Positions 15,755 to 22,849 of a stretch of 41,116 bases of DNA are shown here, piece after piece. The stretch's first letter is position 1. Every line of letters starts with the position of its first letter. Made by a program: the position numbers and the translations under genes. Location: positions 1 to 41,116 of the forward strand of contig FR901045.1 in the NCBI GenBank assembly GCA_000438295.1, in the 5' to 3' direction. Under the pieces are notes generated by a model, which did no database searches, was not told where the DNA came from, and worked only from the letters and a program-made list of their open reading frames with translations. The stretch comes from Clostridium sp. CAG:451 (GTDB lineage Bacteria > Bacillota_I > Bacilli_A > RF39 > UBA660).

Positions 15755-16384
15755 ATGAACGAAAACAATTCTAATTCATCAAAACAAATACTTATTTCTA
15801 TACTTGGTGTTGCAATTTTAATAGTAGCAGTAGTAGGTATTTCGTTTGCAGCATTCACTTATGCTAGAACAGGTACTACAACAAACACCATTACAACTGG
15901 TACTATTACAATGAGTTATACTGAAGGTAAAAATGGTATTACACTAACAGATGCATTACCTATTACAGATGACGCAGGAAAGGCACTAAGTGCTGAAGGT
16001 CAATATTTTGATTTTACAGTTAATGCTAAAATTGTAGGTAAAGGTACTACTAAAATTGATTATGTAATTACAGCTACTGAGGTTACAACTTCTTTACCTA
16101 GCACAGGTGTTAAAGCATATTTAACAAGTAATACTGATCAAACAGTAGAATTAGCCCCAACGATAGTATCTACATTGCCTTTAACTGAATCAGGAAATAG
16201 TGCTGGTGCTCCAGTTGGAGAACATATCTTAAAATCAGGTTCTATATCTACAACAGATAATTCAGTTAATGAAACTACTACATATCGTTTAAGAATGTGG
16301 GTTGATCAAAATTATCAAGCACCTTCAACACAACAAGTTTATTCAATAAAAGTAAATGTCTATGGTGCAGCAGCAGCTCAGTAG
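15755..16384 (+). CDS. TasA/camelysin-like surface fibre subunit 2 (SipW-type signal peptide)
   Basis: A 209-residue close paralogue of the preceding gene. Signal peptide: ILISILGVAILIVAVVGISFAA, then FTYARTGTTTNTITTGTITM. It shares NGI.LTDALPI.DD.G.AL, then QYFDFTV, the YRLRMWV block and the end NVYGAAAAQ. It diverges mainly in the middle (about 85-150), as expected for surface-exposed loops. No cysteine is present. It is predicted to be processed by the same signal peptidase and co-assembled with or exchanged for subunit 1. It has its own promoter, an identical ribosome binding site region and its own terminator, and is therefore a separate transcription unit. Confidence 0.8.
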   Translation: MNENNSNSSKQILISILGVAILIVAVVGISFAAFTYARTGTTTNTITTGTITMSYTEGKNGITLTDALPITDDAGKALSAEGQYFDFTVNAKIVGKGTTKIDYVITATEVTTSLPSTGVKAYLTSNTDQTVELAPTIVSTLPLTESGNSAGAPVGEHILKSGSISTTDNSVNETTTYRLRMWVDQNYQAPSTQQVYSIKVNVYGAAAAQ

Positions 16385-16401
16385 TATTAAGTGTTTTTAT
16401 T

Positions 16402-16434
16402 AAAAAGTGTCTAATCTCTGACACTTTTTTCTTT
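16402..16434 (+). terminator. Intrinsic terminator after fibre subunit 2
   Basis: AAAAAGTGTC (16402-16411) pairs perfectly with GACACTTTTT (16420-16429), loop TAATCTCT, followed by T-C-TTT. It is a near copy of the terminator at 15656. Confidence 0.88.
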
Positions 16435-16460
16435 ACCGTAAAATAAAAGTATGCTACAAT
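16432..16460 (+). promoter_or_regulatory. SigA-type promoter of fibre subunit 3
   Basis: TTTACC (16432-16437), 17-bp spacer, TACAAT (16455-16460), with an extended -10 (ATGC before TACAAT). The TATGCTA context resembles the subunit 1 promoter. It begins directly at the tail of the preceding terminator. Confidence 0.6.
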
Positions 16461-16485
16461 TTAGACAGAATAGGAGAGGTATATT

Positions 16486-17118
16486 GTGAATGATGATAAA
16501 TTAAAAAATGATGAATTAAAAGAGGAAAAGAATGGAAAACTTTATTTTATACTATTAGCTTTATTATTGGTAGTATTACTTGCAATAGGGATATCTGCCG
16601 TGGCTGTTACAGTAACTAAAAAAGGTGATAAAGTTAATACTATAACAACCGGTAATATTTCTCTTGATTATACTGAGGACACTAATGGTATAACTATTAC
16701 TAATGCAATGCCATTAACTGATGCTGTAGGTAAAAAACTATCAGGAGCAGATCAATACTTTGATTTTAGTGTAATTTCTACTATAACTGGGCATGCTAAT
16801 ATTACCTATGAAATATCAGCTTTGAAATTGGCTAAGTCTACCTTAGATGATAAGGATGTAAAATTATATTTAGAAAAGAAAGAATCTGGAACATATAAAG
16901 AAGTAATGAAACCAACTACTTTTACTCCATTGGCTAGTAAGTCAGATATTGGTAGTGAAGAAGGAACGATGATCTTATATAAAGATACAGTAAAAAGCAG
17001 TCAAACTGATCATTATCGTTTAAGAATGTGGTTAGATGAAAAAGCTAAAATTGATAACATATCAAGAACTTTTACAGTTCAAGTAGCAATACATGCCACC
17101 GCCAAACTAAATAAATAA
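16486..17118 (+). CDS. TasA-like surface fibre subunit 3 (divergent)
   Basis: A 210-residue paralogue with a longer charged N-terminus (NDDKLKNDELKEEKNGK) before the membrane/signal segment LYFILLALLLVVLLAIGISAVAVTV (about 19-43). It then has TKKGDKVNTITTGNISLDYTED, matching the TasA-like linker, YFDFSV, and HYRLRMWLDEKAK near the C-terminus. The start is GTG 16486 after TAGGAGAGG. It ends AIHATAKLNK instead of NVYGAA. The altered signal could make it a retained, basal or minor subunit, which is speculation. No clear terminator follows; the sipW-like operon begins after a 21-bp tandem repeat. Confidence 0.75.
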   Translation: MNDDKLKNDELKEEKNGKLYFILLALLLVVLLAIGISAVAVTVTKKGDKVNTITTGNISLDYTEDTNGITITNAMPLTDAVGKKLSGADQYFDFSVISTITGHANITYEISALKLAKSTLDDKDVKLYLEKKESGTYKEVMKPTTFTPLASKSDIGSEEGTMILYKDTVKSSQTDHYRLRMWLDEKAKIDNISRTFTVQVAIHATAKLNK

Positions 17119-17137
17119 CTTTTCTTTTAAAACCTCT

Positions 17138-17181
17138 TAAAGTGTGATATATTTATAATAAAGTGTGATATATTTATAATA
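17138..17181. repeat. Tandem direct repeat, 21-bp period, upstream of the sipW-like operon
   Basis: Two exact adjacent copies of a 21-bp unit (17140-17160 and 17161-17181), reading AAGTGTGATATATTTATAAT plus A; period-21 identity runs from 17138 to 17181. Each copy carries TATAAT (17154-17159, 17175-17180), so it could be a doubled -10 region or a doubled activator site two helical turns apart. No good -35 was found. It lies just ahead of the sipW-like ribosome binding site. Confidence 0.85.
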
Positions 17182-17207
17182 GTGAGAATGATAAGTGGGT
17201 GATATAA

Positions 17208-17906
17208 TTGGAAGAAAATGAAATAATAATACCTTTTTCTAATCTTTCTATTTTTGAAAAAATAAAAAGAATAATACATTATATTTTTACAGTTATTATG
17301 TATTCTGTTTTTCTAATAATGATTTTAGTGTTTTTGGTAATTATTATTAACTTTATTGATCAAAAAAATAATTTGAAAAAAGGAATCCAAAAGCCAGCAC
17401 TAGTATCAGCTTATACTATAGTAAGTCCAAGTATGGTACCAAATATTAATGTACTTGATGTAATTATAACCACAAGAGTAAGTGATCCATCTAAAATAAA
17501 AGTTGGCGATGTAATAACTTTCAACTCAACTGATTATCGAAGTTCTGGTGTAACGGTAACCCATAGAGTTAAAAAAATAGAAAAGACTAGTGATGGTAAA
17601 TACTTGTTTACAACTAAAGGAGATGCAAATAACACTGAAGATGCAACAAGACAACCATTTAGTAGCATATATGGGAAAGTATTACTTCGTTTACCAAAGT
17701 TAGGGTATATACAATATATATTAAGTACTGTATTAGGTTGGTTATTATTAATTATAGTACCAACAGTATTAATAATTGGAGCAGACATAATTAAAATAAT
17801 AAAAACCATAAAAAATGACCCGAATTTGAAAGATAAGAGCAAGAAAAAAGAACCCAAAATTTTAAAAAGAACTAGTCTGAAGAAAGAAAGGAGTAGATAT
17901 AAATAA
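17208..17906 (+). CDS. sipW: ER-type signal peptidase I, SipW-like
   Basis: A 232-residue membrane protease predicted to cut the signal peptides of the TasA-like proteins. There is an N-terminal membrane segment (about 24-50), catalytic serine in SPSMVP (S75), and the ER/SipW-type histidine (H119 in VTVTHRVKKIE) where ordinary bacterial peptidases have lysine. The box E aspartate is in TTKGDANNTED (D139). A second membrane segment is at about 167-192, followed by a very basic tail. This Ser-His S26B type is the one dedicated to TasA/TapA export in B. subtilis. The start is TTG 17208, 4 bases after GGGTGAT. It overlaps the next gene by one base (TAATG). Confidence 0.9.
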   Translation: MEENEIIIPFSNLSIFEKIKRIIHYIFTVIMYSVFLIMILVFLVIIINFIDQKNNLKKGIQKPALVSAYTIVSPSMVPNINVLDVIITTRVSDPSKIKVGDVITFNSTDYRSSGVTVTHRVKKIEKTSDGKYLFTTKGDANNTEDATRQPFSSIYGKVLLRLPKLGYIQYILSTVLGWLLLIIVPTVLIIGADIIKIIKTIKNDPNLKDKSKKKEPKILKRTSLKKERSRYK

Positions 17907-18424
17907 TGGTAAAAAAAATATTTCTAGTATTCAGTGGAGTTTTATTATTTTTATTTATTATTGGTACTGCATTTTTATGGTATAAAGCTTTCTATTACAA
18001 TAATCTTGGAATTGTTAGTTCTTTACAAGTAAAAAAAGAAAGTGAAGAAGTAGCTCTTACAGAAAACTTATTTCCAATGTCAGAAACGGAAGCATCAGCC
18101 ATCCCTAATTATAAATTTAGTGTTAAAAATGTTAATGATTTTAAAAGCAGATATGAGGTAGTTTATAAAGAACAAGGAATTTCAGGTAAACAAAAATTAT
18201 CTAAGAGCCAATTGACTTATCAACTAATATTGAATGGAAAAATTATTAAAAAAGGAAACTTGGCAGATTTAAAAAATGATGTTTTAGATGATAGATATAT
18301 AATGCCAAATACTAATAATCAATATGAATTGAAAGTATATATTTCTGAGTCAGCTAAGGACACTGCTTGGCAGAATAAGTCTTATGCTTATAAAGTAGAT
18401 ATAAATGTTAAGGAGGATAACTAA
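17906..18424 (+). CDS. Membrane-anchored divergent TasA-like protein (possible fibre anchor)
   Basis: A 172-residue protein with one N-terminal membrane helix (about 4-26), no cleavage motif and no TITTGTI linker. Its outer part still aligns by eye with the TasA-like proteins: ALTENLFPMSE, then NYKFSVKNVNDFKSRYEVVY, LTYQLILNGKIIKKGNL and a final strand YAYKVDINV. The clearest parallel is with the protein at 34644 (TPYTFTLKNTGTRTITYDVY, LSYDLKKDGTSVSNGKL). It may be a retained anchor or nucleator, as TapA is for TasA; that role is inference. One-base overlaps on both sides show tight translational coupling with sipW and the following gene. Confidence 0.6.
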   Translation: MVKKIFLVFSGVLLFLFIIGTAFLWYKAFYYNNLGIVSSLQVKKESEEVALTENLFPMSETEASAIPNYKFSVKNVNDFKSRYEVVYKEQGISGKQKLSKSQLTYQLILNGKIIKKGNLADLKNDVLDDRYIMPNTNNQYELKVYISESAKDTAWQNKSYAYKVDINVKEDN

Positions 18425-19113
18425 TGAAAAAAATATTATTTGAATACATAAATATATTTGCCTATGTTATTGTTGGACTTGCCTTTGGCTTCTCTTTTTT
18501 CTTGCTATTTTTGAATTTTTATCATTATAAAGAAGTAAATACAAAAGTAAATGTAAGTGCCAATGTTGTTGATAATAGAGAAAAAACAACAGAAAAACTA
18601 AATAAAATTAAAACTAATGCCTCACTATATCAGCAAAGTACTTATAATGGAAAAAATAATATATATGATATGAATGCTATACAAATAAAGTTAAATAGTT
18701 GTGTAAAAATTTTCGAAAGTGAAGAATATAATAATTTAGCAAATAAAGAAACCGTAGAATTAAAGGATGTTTATAAACTAGGGAAGTTTTACCAAAATAA
18801 AGTATTAAATGATTGTATTGTTATGCAAATAAATAGCCTGGCAGAAGAAAATTCATCCTTCTCAATTGCCAGTCTATCAGCAATTAGACCTTTTCTTAAA
18901 ACTAATATTAATCAGTTATTAACTAGTAATGGATACATCACTTCAAATCTAGAAAATGCTGATAATTATTACTTTACTAATGATATAAGTAAATCTAGCA
19001 TATTTTTCTTAGCAAAAGATAGTTATAGTGCTATCAATAAGAATTATCAAAATACGTTAGATTTTCTAGTAGAGATATCAGAATGGTATAAAAGTGAAGT
19101 AGTAGGAGGCTAA
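18424..19113 (+). CDS. Unrecognised membrane-anchored extracytoplasmic protein of the fibre operon
   Basis: I do not recognise this 229-residue protein. It has one N-terminal membrane helix (about 9-31) and a largely helical, Asn/Lys/Ser-rich outer region. Two cysteines (C93, C131) in that region could form a disulfide. It starts with a one-base overlap (TAATG) with the TasA-like anchor and ends one base before the next gene, so it is in the sipW-like operon. It may be an assembly or anchoring factor for the fibres; this rests only on context. Confidence 0.6.
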   Translation: MKKILFEYINIFAYVIVGLAFGFSFFLLFLNFYHYKEVNTKVNVSANVVDNREKTTEKLNKIKTNASLYQQSTYNGKNNIYDMNAIQIKLNSCVKIFESEEYNNLANKETVELKDVYKLGKFYQNKVLNDCIVMQINSLAEENSSFSIASLSAIRPFLKTNINQLLTSNGYITSNLENADNYYFTNDISKSSIFFLAKDSYSAINKNYQNTLDFLVEISEWYKSEVVGG

Positions 19114-19114
19114 G

Positions 19115-19543
19115 ATGAAGAAGATATTAAATATAATGTTTATTATTTTAAAATATATATTGTTATTAGGAGCTTTTGCTATAACACTATTCATTATTGT
19201 AAGAATGAATGCAAGACTTAGCAAAAGTTTTAGCACAGTAATTCCTGAATTTATTCCATTCTTATTAATTTTTCTATTATTCGTGATAAATCTTCTGTTT
19301 AAACAAAAAGGAGTAAATAATAATATTTTCTATAATTTAACTTCATGTATAGTTTTTGCAACTATCATATTGGTTGGTTATAGGGCTTTTGCTGATAAGA
19401 ATATGGTACTTAATGAAAAGTATGGTTATGGAGTAGACTTTAACTATTTTAATACCTTTATAGCTTATATGAAAATTATGTTGTATGGATTAATTGCTTC
19501 CAATATATTATTTATGTTTCAACCAAAGGAAAAAGCAAAATAA
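19115..19543 (+). CDS. Unrecognised four-helix membrane protein of the fibre operon
   Basis: A 142-residue hydrophobic protein with about four membrane helices (residues 7-27, 41-61, 73-93 and 114-134) and short loops. No family is recognised. It is the last gene of the four-gene operon (sipW-like, TasA-like anchor, unknown, this gene), with a single base between it and the gene before. It may be a membrane platform for export or anchoring, but the sequence shows no active-site motif. rsmA, with its own ribosome binding site and leader, follows after 65 bases. Confidence 0.6.
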   Translation: MKKILNIMFIILKYILLLGAFAITLFIIVRMNARLSKSFSTVIPEFIPFLLIFLLFVINLLFKQKGVNNNIFYNLTSCIVFATIILVGYRAFADKNMVLNEKYGYGVDFNYFNTFIAYMKIMLYGLIASNILFMFQPKEKAK

Positions 19544-19608
19544 TAAACTTTTTTCTTTTTTTATGTTATCATATAAGGGAGTAACAGATTATTAAGGAGC
19601 GATTATAT

Positions 19609-20403
19609 ATGGATGAAAAATTTCAGTTCAAGAAAAAGTTTGGTCAAAACTTTTTAAAAAATGAAAAGGTACTGACTAGAATAGTAGATGTAGCAGATAT
19701 TAAAGATGAATCTTTAACTATAGAAGTAGGACCTGGTTCAGGAGCATTAACTAAATACCTCAAAGAAAAAGGACAAGTATTATGTTATGAAATAGATAAA
19801 ACACTAGAAGATATTTTAATGAGAAACTTTGGAGAAGAAAAAAATGTATCAATATACTTTGGCGATTTTTTAAAACAAGACATTAAAGAAGATTTAAAGG
19901 ATTTTTCATATAGGCATTTATATTTTGTAAGTAATGTACCTTATTATATAACAACCCCAATCTTATTTAAATTAATTAACGCAGACCTTTATTTTGATAA
20001 AATTGTTATGATGGTACAAAAAGAGGTAGGAGAGAGGTTTACATCCATTGTAGGTAAGAAAGAGTATGGAGCCCTAACTGTACTATTAAGATATTATTTT
20101 GAGACAAAAAAAGAGTTCTTAGTTAGCAGAGAAGAATTTATTCCTAAACCAAATGTAGATAGTGTAGTAGTATCATTTAAACCAAGAAAAGATAAAGAAA
20201 ACTTAATAAGTGAAGAATTTTTTCAACAATTAGTACATGATAGTTTCCAGTTTAAAAGAAAAACATTAAGAAACAACTTAAAAAAATATGACTTAAATAT
20301 TGTTAGCAAAGTATTAGAAAAATATAATCTAGACTTAAATGTTAGAGCTGAGCAGTTAGAATATAATATCTTTGTTGACTTAGCTAATAATCTTTATAAA
20401 TAA
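19609..20403 (+). CDS. rsmA: 16S rRNA (adenine(1518)-N6/adenine(1519)-N6)-dimethyltransferase RsmA (KsgA)
   Basis: RsmA dimethylates A1518 and A1519 in the 3' hairpin of 16S rRNA. In the 264-residue protein: FKKKFGQNFLKNEKVLTRIV (N-terminal substrate motif), SAM motif I EVGPGSGALTKYL, acidic motif II CYEIDK, and catalytic N-V-P-Y-Y in VSNVPYYITTPIL. The C-terminal helical domain contains FQFKRKTLRNNLKKY. The ATG at 19609 follows AAGGAGCG. rsmA-yabG-veg is conserved in spore-forming Firmicutes. Confidence 0.96.
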   Translation: MDEKFQFKKKFGQNFLKNEKVLTRIVDVADIKDESLTIEVGPGSGALTKYLKEKGQVLCYEIDKTLEDILMRNFGEEKNVSIYFGDFLKQDIKEDLKDFSYRHLYFVSNVPYYITTPILFKLINADLYFDKIVMMVQKEVGERFTSIVGKKEYGALTVLLRYYFETKKEFLVSREEFIPKPNVDSVVVSFKPRKDKENLISEEFFQQLVHDSFQFKRKTLRNNLKKYDLNIVSKVLEKYNLDLNVRAEQLEYNIFVDLANNLYK

Positions 20404-20441
20404 AATTAAACTTCATTGCATAAACTTAACTGGGTGATTAC

Positions 20442-21221
20442 ATGAATTTTAAACTAGGTGAATATGTTACTAGGGAATCATATAATAATGACTTAGTTTT
20501 TCAAATAATAGACATAGAAGATGATATAGCATATTTGCGTGGAGTAGATGTTAGGCTTTATGCTGATAGTGAACTAGATGATTTAAATAAAGTAACCATT
20601 AAAAAAGAAACTGATAGAACAGACATTGAAAAAGTAGAAAGTTTAATCTCATTAGATAGAAATGAATACTTTTACCTTCCTGGTAAAATAGTTCAATTTG
20701 ATTCTGATAAATTTTATTTAGATAGATGTATTAAGTTTTATAAGGATATGCATCTAGAAGCATACGGTATAAAAGTAAAAGAAAATGAAATAGAAGAAGT
20801 AATAACAGAAACTTTAGAAAAGTATAAACCAGATATAGTAGTAATAACAGGACATGATTTTTTAAAGAAACATGCTAAAGACAAAACTAAAATAGAGAAC
20901 TATCAAAACTCGGAAAACTTTGTAAATGCTATTAAGAAAGCCAGAATTTATGAGAAAAATCAGGATAAATTAATAATTATTTCTGGAGCTTGTCAATCAA
21001 ACTATGAAGAATTAATAAAAGCTGGTAGTAATTTTGCTTCTAGCCCTAAAAGAATAAATATACATGCTCTAGATCCTGCTATTATAGCTTCCTGTGTTGC
21101 CTTATCTCCTGTAAACAAAGAAATAGATTTAATATCATTAATAGATAAAACACATTATGGTAGTGCTGGAATGGGTGGAATAATCACTAATGGAACGATG
21201 TATGTGGGGTATCCAAGATGA
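20442..21221 (+). CDS. yabG: Sporulation-specific cysteine protease YabG
   Basis: A 259-residue member of the YabG family (peptidase U57), which processes spore coat proteins and, in Clostridia, germination proteins. The conserved core is intact: DIVVITGHDF, NSENFVNAIKKARIYE, LIIISGACQSNYEELIKAGS, NFASSPKRINIHALDP. The candidate catalytic pair is H138 (TGHD) and C184 (GACQS), with the same 46-residue spacing as the His/Cys pair reported for B. subtilis YabG. The N-terminal part is shorter than B. subtilis YabG (about 290 aa). The GGGTGAT ribosome binding site precedes ATG. It overlaps veg by ATGA. Confidence 0.93.
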   Translation: MNFKLGEYVTRESYNNDLVFQIIDIEDDIAYLRGVDVRLYADSELDDLNKVTIKKETDRTDIEKVESLISLDRNEYFYLPGKIVQFDSDKFYLDRCIKFYKDMHLEAYGIKVKENEIEEVITETLEKYKPDIVVITGHDFLKKHAKDKTKIENYQNSENFVNAIKKARIYEKNQDKLIIISGACQSNYEELIKAGSNFASSPKRINIHALDPAIIASCVALSPVNKEIDLISLIDKTHYGSAGMGGIITNGTMYVGYPR

Positions 21222-21436
21222 ATATAGATACAATAAAAGCTAAAGTAAGAGAAAAAGAAGGAGAGACTCTTCACTTTAAAGTTAACGGTAGTCGTAATCA
21301 AATAGAAGAATTTAATGGAAAAATAATCAAGCTTTATCCATCTATTTTTATTGTTAGTTTAGTAGGAGATAATGATACAATTAAGTCCTTTAGTTATAGT
21401 GATTTAATAACAGAAAGTGTAGAAATTATCAGTTGA
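21218..21436 (+). CDS. veg: Veg family protein, biofilm and sporulation-linked
   Basis: A 72-residue Veg protein. Hallmarks are FKVNGSRNQIEEFNGKI and LYPSIFIVSL, followed by SYSDLITESVEI, matching B. subtilis Veg (KANGGRRKTIERSG, TYPSVFVIQL, SYADILTETVEL). In B. subtilis Veg stimulates biofilm gene expression, and its loss affects spore outgrowth. It starts inside the yabG stop (ATGA overlap), so its translation is coupled to yabG. That is unlike B. subtilis, where veg has its own strong promoter. A link with the TasA-like locus upstream is possible but unproven. Confidence 0.92.
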   Translation: MNIDTIKAKVREKEGETLHFKVNGSRNQIEEFNGKIIKLYPSIFIVSLVGDNDTIKSFSYSDLITESVEIIS

Positions 21437-21466
21437 CGTATAACCTGTAAAATACTTATAAACTTC

Positions 21467-21495
21467 TTGCAATTAGAAAAGAGATAAGATAGAAT
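21467..21495 (+). promoter_or_regulatory. SigA-type promoter(s) of spoVG
   Basis: The main candidate is TTGCAA (21467-21472), 17-bp spacer, TAGAAT (21490-21495). A second, overlapping upstream candidate is TTGACG (21433-21438) with TATAAA (21457-21462), 18 bp apart. ATAGAATTA at 21489-21497 also fits the sigma-H -10 consensus, relevant because spoVG is sigma-H-controlled in B. subtilis, but no sigma-H -35 sits at the right distance. Confidence 0.6.
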
Positions 21496-21535
21496 TAAAG
21501 TATAAAGTGTCAGTGCTTTAAAAGGAGGAAAGATT

Positions 21536-21805
21536 ATGGAAATTACATCAGTCACTGTACGAAAAGTTGACAAAGAAGGCTCTCGTATGAGAGGAATTGC
21601 ATCTGTCTTATTGGATGATAGTTTTGCAGTTCATGATATTCGAATTATTGAAGGAGAAAATGGTTTGTTTATAGCAATGCCAAGTAGAAAAACACCAACT
21701 GGTGGATATCGTGATATCGCTCATCCAATCAATCCTGAAGTAAGAGCAATGTTTCAAGATAAAATTCTAGAAGCTTACCAAAATACTTTGGATTCTGAAG
21801 AATAG
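21536..21805 (+). CDS. spoVG: RNA-binding regulator SpoVG
   Basis: An 89-residue SpoVG protein, near-perfect to family: MEITSVTVRKV, then RMRGIASVLLDDSFAVHDI, IRIIEGENGLFIAMPSRKT and GGYRDIAHPINPEVRAMFQD. SpoVG proteins bind RNA/DNA and affect septation, cortex formation and virulence genes. Strong ribosome binding site AAAAGGAGGAAAG. A strong terminator follows, so it is a monocistronic unit, typical of a highly expressed small gene. Codons look like those of highly expressed genes here (CGT for Arg). Confidence 0.97.
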   Translation: MEITSVTVRKVDKEGSRMRGIASVLLDDSFAVHDIRIIEGENGLFIAMPSRKTPTGGYRDIAHPINPEVRAMFQDKILEAYQNTLDSEE

Positions 21806-21810
21806 ATTTG

Positions 21811-21833
21811 AGAAGACTTAGTCTTCTTTTTTT
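21811..21833 (+). terminator. Intrinsic terminator of spoVG
   Basis: AGAAGAC (21811-21817), loop TTA, GTCTTCT (21821-21827), then a run of T to 21833. Compact perfect stem. Confidence 0.92.
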
Positions 21834-21882
21834 GTTCTTTTTTTAACTAATTATTCATACCTTTAACTAAGAAGGTGAATAA

Positions 21883-22179
21883 ATGGAAACTAAAGAATCA
21901 ATTATAAGCAACTACAATCATAGTATCACTTTAACGGAGAGAAAGAACCTCTTAATAACAGGAGTTAAAAAGATAGAAAACTTTGATAAAGAAGAATTTT
22001 TAATAGAAACTACTATGGGGTTTCTAGTGGTGAAAGGTGATGGCTTGGAATTAATAAAACTAGATACTATATCAGGTAATGTTTCTATCAAAGGAATTGT
22101 AAATGGCTTTACGTATATTGATGATAATTCTAAAAAAGAAAAGGATGGAAGTAGTATCTTTCAAAGACTGTTTAAATAA
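21883..22179 (+). CDS. yabP: YabP-family spore protein
   Basis: A 98-residue protein matching the YabP/YqfC family of small all-beta spore coat/cortex proteins: HSITLTERKNLLITGVKKIENFDKEEFLIET, then MGFLVVKGDGLELIKLDTISGNVSIKGIVN and GFTYID. In B. subtilis yabP is in the mother-cell sigma-E regulon, just before yabQ. CATACCTT at 21856-21863 resembles a sigma-E -10 but no -35 was found. The ribosome binding site is AGAAGGTGAATAA. It overlaps yabQ at its stop. Confidence 0.88.
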   Translation: METKESIISNYNHSITLTERKNLLITGVKKIENFDKEEFLIETTMGFLVVKGDGLELIKLDTISGNVSIKGIVNGFTYIDDNSKKEKDGSSIFQRLFK

Positions 22180-22469
22180 TGAATTTAAAACTACAAATAA
22201 TATCAATTTCTTTTTCCTTTTTTTATGGTATCTTTCTATCATTTCTAATTTCTCTTCAGTATAAGTTTTTATTTGAAAGTAAAAAAATCATTAGAATAAT
22301 TGGTAACTTTATATTTTCATTAGATATGGTACTTATCTACTTTCTTCTTATGAAAAAAATTAATTATGGCGAGATTCACCCCTTATTTTATGTTCTTATT
22401 TTTCTAGGATATATATTTTCATACAGAAAAATACAAATATTTATGTCAAGAAGACTAAAAAGACCATAG
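22179..22469 (+). CDS. yabQ: YabQ-like spore cortex protein
   Basis: A 96-residue membrane protein with three predicted helices (about 5-27, 36-57, 66-83). It matches YabQ in pattern: SFFYGIFLSFLISLQYKFLF, NFIFSLDMVLIYFLLMKKINYGEIHPLFYVLIFLGYIFSY. YabQ localises to the forespore membrane and is needed for cortex synthesis in B. subtilis. It is about half the size of B. subtilis YabQ, with no C-terminal tail. One-base overlap with yabP. Assignment rests on pattern plus the yabP-yabQ-divIC order. Confidence 0.8.
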   Translation: MNLKLQIISISFSFFYGIFLSFLISLQYKFLFESKKIIRIIGNFIFSLDMVLIYFLLMKKINYGEIHPLFYVLIFLGYIFSYRKIQIFMSRRLKRP

Positions 22470-22474
22470 TTAAT

Positions 22475-22503
22475 TTGCAAAAAACTTAAAAAAAGTCTAT
22501 AAT
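22475..22503 (+). promoter_or_regulatory. SigA-type promoter of divIC
   Basis: TTGCAA (22475-22480), 17-bp spacer, perfect TATAAT (22498-22503). It separates the vegetative division gene divIC from the sporulation pair yabP-yabQ. Confidence 0.8.
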
Positions 22504-22528
22504 ATTATCAGGAAAAGTGGGTGATATT

Positions 22529-22825
22529 ATGGCTAAAAAAAAGAAGAAAAAGAAGATGGGGCCATTTTTTCTATGTGTTTTTTCTCTTGCTATGATAATA
22601 TTCACAACCTATACTGTTGGAAAGTACTGGGTTACTATCTATAGTAAATATAAAGAAAAGAAAGAATTAACTAAAGAACTTGCTAGCCTAAAAGATAAAG
22701 AAAGTGAATTAAAAGCTGATGTAGAAAAATTACAAGATAAAGACTATGTAGCAAGGTATGCAAGAGAAAAGTATTATTATTCAAAAGATGGAGAATATAT
22801 TCTTAGAATACCTGAAGATAAATAG
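22529..22825 (+). CDS. divIC: Cell division protein DivIC/FtsB family
   Basis: DivIC is a bitopic septal protein that pairs with FtsL and DivIB to activate septal peptidoglycan synthesis. The 98-residue protein has a very basic cytoplasmic start (AKKKKKKK), one membrane helix (about 11-32), a Lys/Glu coiled coil (about 35-75) and the family end YVARYAREKYYYSKDGEYIL. The true start is ATG 22529; the in-frame GTG at 22517 is part of the GGGTGAT ribosome binding site. It sits between yabQ and tilS as in B. subtilis, but yabR and spoIIE, normally found in this interval, are absent. Confidence 0.92.
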   Translation: MAKKKKKKKMGPFFLCVFSLAMIIFTTYTVGKYWVTIYSKYKEKKELTKELASLKDKESELKADVEKLQDKDYVARYAREKYYYSKDGEYILRIPEDK

Positions 22826-22849
22826 GTATTCTTTTGTTGAGGTGAAAAT

